Of a stretch of 64,000 bases of DNA, positions 46,706 through 57,215 are shown piece by piece (positions within the stretch are counted from its first letter, which is position 1; every line of letters begins with the position of its first letter). The stretch covers positions 4,295,001 to 4,359,000 of the forward strand of contig JAEOAD010000888.1 of assembly GCA_036365145.1 (NCBI GenBank), given 5' to 3'. Made by a program: the position numbers and the translations under genes. Origin of the DNA: Orientallactaga sibirica (lineage: Eukaryota; Chordata; Mammalia; Rodentia; Dipodidae). Under the pieces are notes generated by a model. That model searched no databases. It was not told the origin of the DNA and was given only the letters and a program-made list of their open reading frames with translations.

Positions 46706-47663
46706 GAGACACCATTTCCCTGCGGGACGTACAGAAAGGGAGGCGCGGAGAGGAGCAAAGACTTTCCGTGTCCGCGGTGATGTATACTTCCACAGCCAGC
46801 ATCCTTTCTCTGGCGAGCTCTGGAGGGGACTACGTACCCCAGCAGGCACTGGCACCAGGGGCGAGGGGCTAGGTGGCCATCTCTCTTGTAGTCCTCTCCC
46901 CCATTCCTGCAGGGAATGGCCTTATTTCTTGGACTACAAATCCCATGACGCCGCCCCACTCCTTCGGCCACCCTCTAGGCCATAGTCCCCGCCCCGCTCC
47001 CTTCCATTGTCTGGACCGGCGATACCCGAGGGCCGGAGGGGAGACTACATTTCCCGGCAGGCTTTCGGCCACGAGTACGGGACTTTAATAATTCGGGCGG
47101 GCGAGGTGCTCAAGGTGTTAGGATGAAGCGACCAGGGAAGGATAGGTAGCCTGCCATTTTTATGGTAGTCCCTTTATCCTCCTGGCTGTTCCTTTCTTAA
47201 GGGACTCTGGAAGGCTAGGAAACTACTATTCCCATCGCACCTCATAAACTCGACTTACCAGTCAGGTGTGCACCCCTCTTCCGCCATCTTGCTTGTAGTC
47301 CTCGTTGCTTTTCACCTTTCCATTGTTCCTGACGAGTAGAAATGGCAGCGGGAAGGCAGCAGATGGACTGCGACTCCCGTCAGGTACCACACACGCGGAG
47401 GGTTGTGGACCGGAGGGCGTGTGAGTGCCTGGAAAGGAGGTCGGGTCGGGGGGAGAAGGCCATCTTGTTTGTAGTCATCGCTCCTGCTCCTGCTCTATGT
47501 TCTGCAACGGGGAGCCTTGGGGCCACCGGACTATAACTCCCGCCATGCTCGGCTCCCGGCGCGGCACGCCTTCTGCCATCTAGTTTGTAGTGTTCGCTGG
47601 CCCCAGCGTCTCATTGCTCCCTCTGTAGCTCCAGTGTCCGCGGGACTACAACTTCCATTGTGC
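46706..47663. promoter_or_regulatory. Tandem array of alternating ZNF143/THAP11-type and YY1-type motifs
   Basis: Seven clear SBS-type motifs (GGACTACAACTCCC... and variants) start at 46827, 46931, 47042, 47221, 47365, 47528 and 47643; a decayed one is at 46706. Between successive ones lies GGCCATCTTGTTTGTAGTCC or a variant, at 46875, 46966, 47153, 47282, 47458 and 47574. That segment is a YY1-like GCCATCTTG fused to a reversed half SBS (TTGTAGTCC). Within most pairs the reversed half site and the next SBS are about 45-75 bp apart, often 58. Units are 104-178 bp and have diverged, so the array is an old, maintained tandem duplication rather than a recent satellite. It lies 0.3-1.3 kb upstream of the Fbxl19 CpG island. 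Factor binding is inferred from consensus only. Confidence 0.75.
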
Positions 47664-47689
47664 TTTGCACGCGGTCTTCCTGGAAAGTC

Positions 47690-48660
47690 GAGGTGGTGGA
47701 GGAAAGGAGGGGGCAGGGGGCGGGGTTCCTTTGGGAGAAGGAGGGAGTAAAAAGGAGGAGGAGGAGGGAAAAAGGGAGGGGAGGGGGAAGAGAGGAGGAA
47801 GGAGCTGAGGAGGGATGAGAGAAGCGACCAGGGCCCGGGGCCGAAACATCGCAGGGCCGGGGGACCAGGGGGGCTGAGACACCCCAACTGCCCCCTCCCC
47901 TTTCCTGCCTCCCCTCCGTCCTTTCCTTCCACTCTCCCGCTTGAGGAGGGAGATTTATTCAAATTTTATTTAAATCCCTATCTCCCCAGGGTCGCGTGTT
48001 GGGGGGAGGGGGAGAGGGCGGGGGCGCGCACGAGCTGGGGGGCGGGGCCGGAGCAGCTTCCTTCACCCCCCCCTTGCTCGCCCCGTAGCCGTAGGGCAGG
48101 GGGCCGCAGTACAGGGGCGGGCCCAGGGGAGGGGGGCAGGTTACAGCGACCCCCCCCTCCCCGGGAACCGGCGGAGGGCGGGGCTTGAACCCCGGAAACG
48201 GTGGGGGGGCCCAGGCTTGTCCCTGGACCCCTGGGCAGGGGGAGCTGGGAAGGGGCCAGTTAAAGGGTCGGGGGCGCTGGGGACTGGTGGGGGAGGGGAG
48301 CTGGGACTCGGACCCGGGACTGAGTGGGGCCCGGGCAGAAGCTGAGCACCCTGCGTCCGAGGAGCCCCCGTTGGCCTGGGGGGGCTGAGGGACTGAGCCC
48401 CCCAGAGCAGGACCTCCCCCTGGAAGGGCCGCGCCGCAGCCCGTGGGAGGGCCTCGCCCCCGGCGCTCCCCATCTCCACTCGCCACCGTCCCGGCCTCCG
48501 CCGGAGGGAGGGGCCGAGCGCCCTCGGGGGGCCGTGGACCCCGGCGTTCTGAGCGTTCCGCGCCCCGCGCCCCCCGGCCCCCCCGCCGCCGATGGCCGCC
48601 GACCCGCCGGGAGCTGCCGAGAAGGGAGAGATGGCTCCCGGGACACGTGTGAGGTGGGTT
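47690..48660. promoter_or_regulatory. CpG island, bidirectional Fbxl19 / antisense promoter region
   Basis: Extremely G+C-rich, CpG-dense and SINE-free. The 47.7-47.85 kb part is purine-skewed on the plus strand (GGAGGA runs); 48.0-48.65 kb is classic CpG island. No TATA box. It is placed between the motif array and the first Fbxl19 exon. Confidence 0.65.
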
Positions 48661-48711
48661 CATGCAGCTCCTCCTCACCCCCAGACCTGGGCAGCTCCCA
48701 CTCCCATTCAT
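47940..48711 (-). ncRNA. Probable FBXL19-AS1-like antisense transcript with a 250-codon ORF
   Basis: An uninterrupted minus-strand ORF runs from 48711 to 47959 (250 codons). It is Pro/Gly/Arg-rich, with PLYCGPLPYGYGASKGG near its end. Its final codons GAT TTA AAT AAA ATT TGA contain a poly(A) hexamer (minus strand AATAAA, 47970-47965), and a second AATAAA lies at 47959-47954. Human has an antisense lncRNA (FBXL19-AS1) at this place. The ORF could simply be a by-product of GC-rich sequence with few stops. Transcript ends, splicing and coding status are not shown by the sequence. Confidence 0.4.
47954..47970 (-). terminator. Two minus-strand poly(A) hexamers
   Basis: TTTATT on the plus strand at 47954-47959 and 47965-47970, in an AT-rich patch inside an otherwise GC-rich island. 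This marks a likely 3' end of a minus-strand transcript. Confidence 0.55.
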
Positions 48712-48923
48712 CCTCAGCCCAGCCTCTCCCTGCCTTCCCCGCCCCCAGCCTCACCCTCCCTTTGCTCCAAACTCATCTCCACCCTCCTCCTTATAACCTC
48801 TCAACCCTGGGGACCTGGCCTGCCTTCCCAGACCCTGCTGCCCCTTGCAGATTCCCCCCGCCTTGCAGTCGCCGCCCTCTAGGCCCCTCCCCTGGAGCGC
48901 TGGAGGGCCCCTTACCCCGTTGC

Positions 48924-48957
48924 ATAGGTCTGGAAGTCCTTGGAAAGGGGGAAGCCG
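48924..48957 (+). pseudogene. Fbxl19: Decayed N-terminal coding exon of Fbxl19
   Basis: Reading ATA GGT CTG GAA GTC CTT GGA AAG GGG GAA GCC gives IGLEVLGKGEA. This matches the human N-terminal extension as I recall it (MGMKVPGKGESG), but both ATG codons are changed (ATA, CTG). The exon ends G before the GTATAAG donor, in the wrong phase for the next exon. In the phase that does fit, a TAG lies at 48925-48927. It may still be a non-coding first exon. Confidence 0.55.
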
Positions 48958-49837
48958 GTATAAGACTTGACTGGGAAGAGACCCCTCCAGGCGTGCTGAG
49001 TCCGTGTGGGATCTTAGAGGATCTGGTTTCCATGGGCAGGGGAGCCTCAGGGATTCCAGACAATTAGGGATGAAAAGCAGCCTGGTAAGCTTGGGGGGGA
49101 GGTATAGGGGGAGAATCTAAAACTGAGCCATCCTGAATTTTATGGAGATGTCAGTCTGGATTCTAGAATCCAAGGGAACCTGGGAGATTGCCCAGGTTGC
49201 CTGAAGGATTCTAGAGGATGTCTTGGAGCAGGGTACTTGTGTGGGGAACAGCAGAGTTGAGATTTTGTGCTGAGGAGGGGCACTGAAGAAGCATTTCAGA
49301 GGTGTCAGCACCGGGAAGTTGTGAGCACAGTGTCTTTAGGGCTGGGGGCAAGGATCCTATTGCATCTGGTGAGAGCCCAAGTTTGAAGGGACGAGAGGTT
49401 GGATGGCTATTACCTATGAGAAAGAGAAAAGAGAGAGGTAAAAAGAAGTCAGGTGCTTCCACCTTGGAATCTGAAGTTCAATCTGTGAATGCCTGGGATG
49501 TTCTGTTTGGATAGATTACAAATAGAGTTGGGACTTCCTGGATGAAATGCTGCAGAAGAGGAGCCTGTGGCCTTCCCTAGAAGCTTTGGCTTGGAGATAC
49601 TAGAGAGGCCTCAGTGCCTCTCTCTGAAGGATTAATAGAGGAGAGAGATCTGAGGAGGCCTTGAGGAGTGGGAGTGGCCCTCCACCCTCTTTAAGACACA
49701 CAGGAGGGTTGATCTCTGTCTCCCTGGGAAGGAGGAAGGCAAACTCCGCCTGCCCGGGGTTTCAAGGAGCTTGGTGCCAGGATTCTCCCAGGCCAGGTTC
49801 AGCGGACCTATCTGACCCTGCCACTCTCTGCCTACAG

Positions 49838-50038
49838 CCCTCGGCGTTGCTGACGCCCCCAATGTCGTCGAGCAGCCGGGGGCCGGGGGCCGGAGCGCGC
49901 CGACGCCGAACCCGCTGCCGCCGCTGCCGGGCCTGTGTGCGAACTGAGTGCGGGGACTGCCACTTCTGCCGAGACATGAAGAAGTTCGGGGGGCCCGGGC
50001 GCATGAAGCAGTCGTGCCTGCTTCGGCAGTGCACTGCG
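49838..50038 (+). CDS. Fbxl19: Fbxl19 CXXC exon (first usable ATG at 49862)
   Basis: Acceptor CTACAG at 49832-49837, donor GTGAGT. The exon begins CCC TCG GCG TTG CTG ACG CCC CCA, in phase with ATG TCG TCG, as in the longer human form ([13 protein letters not shown]). The start context (CCCCCAATGT) is weak by Kozak rules. Confidence 0.93.
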
Positions 50039-53000
50039 GTGAGTTCTAACCTGGGGGGCGGGCATACTTCCGCAGCACCATCAGTACTGACCTAACCACT
50101 CTCTAGGTGCCTGGTGGTTGCTTGCTGAATGTTCCTACAGGTGCTGTTAGCCCACCCATTCACCTGTCTTCCTTCATTAGTTTGTGTAAAAGTCTACTTT
50201 TGTCCTTATCTCCACGTTGGGTGGGGGTGGTGTCATGGTGCATAGATCTGCCCCAGGACCACAGAAAGTCCAGTCCCTGCTGCATGCCCTTGCCCATCTC
50301 CAGACCTAGCCTCATAGAGCATCTCTTGCCTTTCTCTGGCCTCTTTCTCATCCTTATAGTCTTGGATTTGAGGCCAAGCTTTCCTTTTGTGTGACCTTGA
50401 GCCAATAACTTTGAGCTTTAGATACCTTTTCTGCAAAATGTTTCCTTTGTTGAGCTGCAGAGCTTAAACTAAAGTGGATTTGGATGGACCCAGCACACAG
50501 TAGGCATCAGGGAAATATGGTTTCTTCCCTGCTTTCCTCATCCTTTGAGCAGACTTGGGCTCCAGACAGAGAGGCCCTTCCACAGCCATGAGGAGCCAGC
50601 TGCAACCCCTTCTCACACTACTGCCTCTCTCTCCTCCTTCAGTTACTCTTTCACCCCAAGGCCTTTTTTCCTTTTCCTTTGTTCCCCAACCCCTTGTTTC
50701 GCTCTAGCCCAGGCTAACCTGGAATTCACTATGCAGTCTTAGGTGGCCTTGAACTCACGGTGATCCTATCTGCCTACCTCTGCCTCCCAAGTGCTGGGAT
50801 TAACAGTGTGCGCTGCCATTCCTGGCTCTTTTTTTTTTTTTTTTTTTTTTTAGGTAGCTGACCTGGCATTCACTCTGTAGTCCCAGGCTGGTCATGGGAC
50901 TTAATAGAGCTGGGATTAGAGGTGTGACCCACTACACCTAACTTTGATCCTCCTTCTACCTTCTTCCTTGATCCCAACTCAGAAGCCTTCAGCATTCTTG
51001 ATGGAATTCAGTGTTACTATTGTCCTCCCCAGAGTCACATTGTCTGGACACTGTTCCTTTTCCCCCTAGAACTAGGCAGTTGGTTTTGCTGTTACCAGGA
51101 GTCTTGCCCAAACAGGGTTCACTGTGGGATGTAGACCCACCTTTGGACTGTCCACCAAGCAACCTCAGAATCACCCAAGTGACTCCCAAGTCTTTTCTAG
51201 CCCACTCTGAGTAGAGTCGTATTTACCCATAGTCTCTCCCTCCAAGCCAGCTGTAATTTCAGTCACACTGGCCCTTGGTCTAGCAATAGCAGTCAACACT
51301 GATAAGAGCTGTGTACCTAATGCCCCTCATACATTGTCTTTTTCTTATAGCAGTCCTGCAAGGGAAATGTCCTTAGCCCTATTTTACAGACGTAGGAAGA
51401 GAATGAAGTTAAATTGGCCAAATTTAGTATTTGGCCCAGCTTTGCCTTTGGATTTAGAACTTCATTTTGCAGTTGATTGGGCTCCCAGAAGGAAGTCTTT
51501 TCCTTGCTACTTTGTTTTGGGGTCCCTCATGCCCCCTCTTTCTCAACAGCCCGTGCTCCCACACACAGCTGTATGCCTCTTGTGTGGAGAGGCTGGAAAG
51601 GAGGACACAGTGGAGGGAGAGGAAGAGAAGTTTGGTTTGAGCCTCATGGAGTGTACAATTTGCAATGAGATCGTCCACCCTGGCTGCCTGAAGGTAATAA
51701 CAGTGGGGACCCTGGGGCCCAGGCTGGGGCAAACTATCAGGAAGCAAGGAGGTGGGCTACACTGCCTCCAGGCTTATACTGGCACCTTCTATCCATTGAT
51801 TCTCTGCTCTTTTGCCTACAGATGGGGAAGGCTGAGGGTGTTATCAATGCAGAGATTCCCAACTGCTGGGAGTGCCCCCGCTGCACCCAGGAAGGGCGTA
51901 CCAGCAAGGTAGAATAAGAGCTGGGCTAAGGGCAGGGTGGGGGGCTCTGGAGCTAAGCCCCACCCAACTGCTTGCTCTCTCCAGGATGCAGGAGAGGGGC
52001 CAGGCCGCCGCAGGGCCGACAATGGTGAGGAAGGTGCTAGTTTAGGGAGTGGATGGAAACTGACAGAGGAGCCACCACCTCCACTACCCCCACCCAGACG
52101 AAAGGGGCCCCTCCCTGCTGGCCCTCCCCCTGAGGATGTGCCTGGGCCCCCCAAACGGAAGGAGAGGGAGGCAGGGAATGAGCCCCCCACCCCAAGGAAA
52201 AAGGTGAGTTCTAGGGAATGTTCTCTAGGTCCTGCCCAAGAGATTTTTGGGTGTCCTATCTTTGGGGGTGGGCCTGGGAGGTTTGTGGGAAATGTAGTTC
52301 AGGATTCGTTGTGGGGTGTGTATGGCTTATGCTTTCTGTGAAGCACTAGTGAGACGTGAGCAACTGGCACAGGTCAGGAGCCTTTGGGAGAGCTGAGTGG
52401 GTTAGAGAGGAAGGACAGAGCATGCTCAAACTAACTGCTACAGAGGAGGAGGGAGGGGCTGGAAAGAGCCTGAAGGGGAAGAAAGAGGAGATGAGAGCAT
52501 GCTCAGTGAGCCAAGACACTTGGTTACAAGGTGAGCATGCCCAGAGTTCTCCCTGGGTTGGGCGCTTCTGGTCTTTGTAGTCATCTTAGTTTGGTGTGTA
52601 GTAAGCTCCTTAATGGGGTCTCTTCCCCCGTATCTCCTTCTTGCCCCCGTAGGTGAAAGGAGGCAGAGAGAGGCACTTGAAGAAGGTGGGTGGAGATTCC
52701 TGCCTCCTCCGAGGAGTGGACCCAGGCAGCCCCGGCCTTCTGCCCCCCAGGGTTCTGAATCCAAGCCAGGCATTCTCATCTTGCCACCCTGGGCTCCCTC
52801 CCGACAACTGGGAGGTGTGCGGGGGAACCTCCCCCCCCCCCCTTGCCCTACCCTCCATCATGGAGACCAAACTCTATCCCTTCCTGCTCACCTTGTCTTG
52901 CCCTGCCCCACATGGTCCCCATGGGTATCTGAATCACGGGGAAGTGTTGGATGGGAGAGTGGGTTGGGTCCAGGTCATAGGAACTCCTGATTTCCAGGCA

Positions 53001-54539
53001 GCCCTTGGGGTATCACCTGGCCTATTGGTCTCATTTTTCCAATCCTTAAGGGAAAAAGAACTGAGTTTAAATTTCTGTCCAACCACTGCTTCCTGATATA
53101 GTCTTGGCAATTTATCACGTGCTGTGGGCCTCAGTTTCCTCATTTGTGAAATGAAGATGAAACTCCCTTATCCTCTTACCCCATAGCACTAGATAAGTCT
53201 TAGGAAGTAAATGGGCTTTGCGAACTGAAATCTATCTAGATTCAAGGGGAATGAGGCCCAGAGGTTAAAAGATATAAATGAGGTCATAGCAAAGCTAGTA
53301 TTCTGTTATTTTGCACTGACAGTCTAAGCACTAGGGTCTGCTTGATTATGTTCAAATCTTCCCTCTGCCTTTTTTTTTTTTTTTTCTTTTTTGCTTTTTT
53401 CTTTTCGAAGTAGGGTCTCACTCTAGCTCAGGCTGACCTGGAATTCACTATGCATTCTCAGGGTGGCCTTCTACCTCTGCCTCCTGAGTGCTGGGATTAA
53501 AGGCATGCGCCACCGCGCCCTGCTCCCTCTGCTATTTTTGACTTGTAATCTTGGGCAAGTAATTTAGTGTATTTGAGCCTCAGTTTTCTTATATCTAAAA
53601 AGAATGGCCCAAGTTGCCGCTACATTAGATAACTGTGGGGATTTAAGGAATCAGTGGGCAATGGTGCTCCACATTAACAGATGATCCTTGTTACTCGCAT
53701 TGTGTATTGTCTAGTGTATCCATTCTGTGTTGTAGAAGATGAAGTGGTGCCTTCCATGTCAACACAGTTGAAAAGCACTTAACACAAGGTCTCTGGAAGG
53801 TTCATGAGCTATTGACTAACCCACCAGACTTGAAATTCCTTGAATTAGTACCTTCACATTGCTGATAGGGAAACTGAAGTCCAGAGATGGACTAATGTCT
53901 TACATTGTTCAAGAGCAGTTTGGAACTCAGGATTAAGTCTCCTGAACTGTTTGGTCCCTGGTGGCTCCAAAGTGGTTGGGAAAGTATATTCTAGGTCCTA
54001 GAATAGCCTCATTCTGTTTCCTTGCAGAAACCAAAGCCGCCTTTGGCCTCTGCTGAGGGCCCAGCAGTGCCGTCTCCATCACCACAAAGGGAAAAACTGG
54101 AGCGTTTCAAGCGGATGTGCCAGCTGTTGGAGCGGGTGCCTGATACCTCTTCTTCCTCCTCGGACTCAGATTCTGATTCCGACTCATCAGGAACATCGCT
54201 GAGTGAGGAAGAGGCCCCTGGCGAGGCCCGGAATGGGCGCCGACCAGCCCGGGGCAGCTCTGGAGAGAAGGAGAACCGTGGGGGGCGGCGGGCTGTACGC
54301 CCTGGCAGTGGGGGCCCCTTGCTCAGCTGGCCTCTGGGCCCTGCTCCTCCACCACGGCCTCCACAGTTGGAGCGGCATGTGGTACGACCCCCGCCTCGAA
54401 GCCCTGAGCCTGACACGCTGCCTTTGGCTGCTGGATCCGACCACCCCCTTCCCCGAGCCGCGTGGCTTCGTGTCTTCCAGCACCTTGGGCCTCGAGAGCT
54501 ATGTGTCTGCATGCGAGTCTGCCGGACTTGGAGCCGCTG
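49862..54539 (+). CDS. Fbxl19: Fbxl19, F-box and leucine-rich repeat protein 19 (5' part; continues past window)
   Basis: Coding exons 49862-50038, 51550-51693, 51822-51908, 51985-52203, 52653-52814, 54028-54539, all GT-AG and in phase: 433 codons plus two bases of Trp434. CXXC zinc finger at about residues 12-58 (C19, C22, C25, C30, C33, C36, then KFGG, C52, C57). PHD finger at about 68-128 (C68, C71, C94, C97, H102, C105, C122, C125, C128). Then a Pro-rich and basic linker, a Ser/Asp tract at about 304-318, and the first part of the F-box ([20 protein letters not shown]). The leucine-rich repeats lie beyond the window. FBXL19 is the nuclear KDM2-like protein without a JmjC domain. It binds unmethylated CpG islands and can act in an SCF ubiquitin ligase. 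I start it at the Met of MSSSSRG because upstream in-phase codons lack an ATG. Confidence 0.95.
50039..51549. other. Fbxl19 intron after the CXXC exon
   Basis: Holds reverse B1-like copies at 50700-50827 and 50830-50945 and a MIR-like patch (CCCTATTTTACAGACGTAGG near 51378). The rest is unique. Confidence 0.6.
51550..51693 (+). CDS. Fbxl19: Fbxl19 exon, first half of PHD finger
   Basis: 48 codons from [20 protein letters not shown] to HPGCLK. Acceptor TCAACAG, donor GTAATA. Contains six of the zinc ligands. Confidence 0.95.
51822..51908 (+). CDS. Fbxl19: Fbxl19 exon, second half of PHD finger
   Basis: 29 codons, [20 protein letters not shown] to GRTSK. Acceptor GCCTACAG, donor GTAGAA. Confidence 0.95.
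51985..52203 (+). CDS. Fbxl19: Fbxl19 linker exon (Pro-rich, basic)
   Basis: 73 codons, [20 protein letters not shown] to NEPPTPRKK. Acceptor TCTCCAG, donor GTGAGT. Probable nuclear localisation sequence [10 protein letters not shown] near its end. Confidence 0.94.
52653..52814 (+). CDS. Fbxl19: Fbxl19 linker exon
   Basis: 54 codons, [20 protein letters not shown] to LPPDNWE. Acceptor CCCGTAG, donor GTGTGC. The donor is followed by a run of C (about 52830-52842). Confidence 0.92.
52815..54027. other. Fbxl19 intron before the F-box exon
   Basis: Several MIR-type fragments (53105-53170, 53545-53620, 53845-53960) and one reverse B1-like SINE (53368-53526). Confidence 0.6.
54028..54539 (+). CDS. 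Fbxl19: Fbxl19 exon, Ser/Asp tract and start of F-box
   Basis: 512 nt, [20 protein letters not shown] to RVCRTWSR plus TG of Trp434. Acceptor CCTTGCAG, donor GTGAGTAG. The next exon (starting CYDK...) was not found up to 64000, so the following intron exceeds 9.4 kb. Confidence 0.94.
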
Positions 54540-54780
54540 GTGAGTAGCTAGAAAGGCCCGAGTCCCATTGCTGCCATGTTTGTTGCTTGCTGGGTGACCC
54601 ACAGTAAGGCTGTCCTTTGCAGTGCCATCCTTTCTTAGTTGCTTTGAGCTTGCTTTGAGCTCATTTAATGCTCAGCAGTTCCATGAGGAGCATATTATCC
54701 CCCCTTTCAGAAAAAGCTGAAGTCACATGGAGAGGAAGTGCTAGAACCAGGAATATGAACCTGAGCTCAGATTATTTCCT

Positions 54781-54976
54781 TTTAGTGGTAGTTTTTTTTG
54801 TTTTGTTTTGTTTTGTTTGTTTGTTTTTCGAGGTAGGGTCTCACTCTCGCCCAGGCTGACCTGGAATTTTGTATTCTCAGTGTGGCCTTGAACTCACAGT
54901 GATCCTTCTACCTCTGCCTCCTGAGTGCTGGGATTAAAGGCATGTGCCACTACACCCGGCTTTAGTGGTAGTTTTT
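54781..54976 (-). repeat. B1-like SINE with 16-bp target duplication
   Basis: TTTAGTGGTAGTTTTT at 54781-54796 and 54961-54976 bounds a reverse copy in the Fbxl19 intron. Confidence 0.93.
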
Positions 54977-55470
54977 CAGTATATTGAAGGTTGGTGTATG
55001 TTAAGTATAGTTTTCTTACTTTTTATGCTCTGTCTTCTGAGGACAGTCTTAACTGTTGGTCCAGTTTGCATATGAGAAAGTCCTTTGTGGGGAGCCCCTG
55101 CAAAGGCCCCTTGGGCTTCCTCATTCAGCCCATCCTCCTGTCTCCCTTTCTGTCCATTGCCTCCTGAACCCTGCATAGAAATGCGGGGTCATCTTCCCAA
55201 ACCTATCTTCCTCACTGAGCCTCCCCTAGCAAGCTTCCTCCTCCATTAAGCTCCCGCAGCATGCTGTTCCCCTAATGGAGCACACAGAGGCCTTTGGCAT
55301 GTTGACAAGCTTTCATTCATTTCATGTTCCCATCAGTTGCTGGGGTGGGGACACATACTGTGTATCGATTTTTATCTTCATGTCCCCAGCATGAACAAAA
55401 GCGAGTAGATATTCAAGAAATGTTTTACTAAATGAGTAAATTCAGGCTTTTTCCCAGGACTTGTGGGCTG
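54977..55470. other. Fbxl19 intron, unique
   Basis: MIR-like end at 55395-55440 (GAGTAGATATTCAAGAAATG). No exon. Confidence 0.45.
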
Positions 55471-55474
55471 AGCT

Positions 55475-55947
55475 TCTTTCTTTTGTTTTTTCAAGGTAGA
55501 GTCTCTAGCCCAGGCAGACCTGGAATTCACTTTGTAGTCTCAGGTTGGTCCCAAACTCACAGCAATCCTACTTCTGCCTCCTGAGTGCTGGGATTAATGG
55601 TGTGCTATCACTCCTGGTTAGGACTGAGCTTGTTAGCACCTTACATGTGCATTCTTAGCTCTCAGGAGGTTGAGGCAGGAAGATTGTGAGCTGGAGGTCA
55701 GTCATGGCTACATAATGAGACTTTGTCTCCAAAAAAATTGTGTAACTGATTTTGTTCTTCATAATAGCAGCAATGTGAAGCTGCAGTACAAGTTAGTGGC
55801 TGAGCTAAAATTCCGACTTACTCCTTTGGGACATGGTTTAGATGGCTGGTGCTTGCTGCAGGTTTCCACAGGACCAGGGAGGCTGGGGTGCAGGTGCTGA
55901 GACAAATGCCTGCTATAGATGTGGTTTTCCTTTCATGAGTTAAGCCT

Positions 55948-55985
<38 letters not shown>

Positions 55986-56345
55986 AGGTAGGGTCTTGCT
56001 CTAGGTTCACCTGGAACTCACTGTGTAGCTCCAGGCTGGCTCCAACTCATGGCAACGATCCTACCTCAGCCACCCAAGTAATGGGATTAAAGGCATGTGG
56101 CACCATGCCTGGCTGTCCTCTTTAGTGCATGTGAATGCATATATGTGGAGGCTAGAGTACCACCTTGACTGAGATCCTCAGGAAAACTGTCTATCTCTCT
56201 CTCTCTTTTTTTTTTTTTTTCTGGTTTTTCAAGGTAGGGTTTCACTCTAGCCCAGGCTGACCTGGAATTCACTATGTGGTCTCAAGGTGGCCTTGAACTC
56301 ACGGTGATCCTCCTACCTCTGGGATTAAAGGCCTGCACCACACCA

Positions 56346-56381
<36 letters not shown>

Positions 56382-57215
56382 AGATAGTGTATCTTAATTG
56401 GAGTTATGGAGCTCACCAATTTTGCCAGACTGTAAGGAATCCTCCTTGTCTTCACCAACTCAGTGATGGTATTGCAGGCACATGCTATTACTACCCAGTA
56501 TTTGAACTCATGCCCTCATGCTTGCAAGGCAAGCACTTTACTTACTGAGCTATCTCCCAAGCCTCCTGGGCTGGTTTCTTCATTTTCCTATGCCTCACAT
56601 TTCTTCTTTTCCCATCCTTCTCTTCTTTCTTCCCTCCTTTGTACTGGGGATTGAACCTATGGCCTGGTGTATGCTAGGCAAGTGCTCCTCTACTGAGCTA
56701 CTTTGTTTTTTACTTATTACTTTTTTGGTGTCTGGTATATGTATGTGTGTGTGTGTATGTGTGTGCACATGCGCGCGCGTGCAGAATGTGCTTGTGTATA
56801 GATGACATCGGTGGTCCTCAGATATCTTCTGTCACTCTTCTGCCTTAATCTTTGAGATAGAATCTCTCATTGAGTCTGGGCTCATGCCATTTTTTTTTTT
56901 TTTTTTTTTTTTCAGTTAGACTGGCTGATCAGCAAGCCTAGTAGTTCTTCTGTCTCTGTTCCCCCCACTCCTCTGGTGTTACAAGCATGTATACCATGCC
57001 CTGCTGTTTATATGGGTGCTAGGGATCAAACTCAGGTCCTCATGCTTGCACAGCAAGTGCTGTTAACTGCTGGGCCATCTCCTTAGCCCCGTCTTTTAGG
57101 TTTTTGTTTGTTTGTTTTTTGAGGTAGTTTCCGGCTGGCCTCACATTCACAGGGATCCTCCTACCTCTGCCTCCCAAGTGCTGGGATTAAAGGTGTGTGC
57201 CACCACACCCGGCCC
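55475..57215 (-). repeat. SINE-rich Fbxl19 intron segment
   Basis: Reverse B1-like 55475-55620, 55952-56115 (T30 tail), 56207-56348 and 57100-57215; worn B4/ID-type pieces 56352-56560, 56640-56700 and 56850-57090; a GT/CG-rich repeat at 56738-56782. Confidence 0.72.

Noticed and set aside
46402..46985. ORFs on both strands of the motif array
   Set aside because: Not conserved in type and they change frame through each motif unit; the repeat explains the openness.
48592..48882. Plus-strand ORF starting MAADPPGAAEKGEM near the Fbxl19 promoter
   Set aside because: No splice-compatible link to the CXXC exon and no family resemblance; stop-poor GC-rich sequence explains it.
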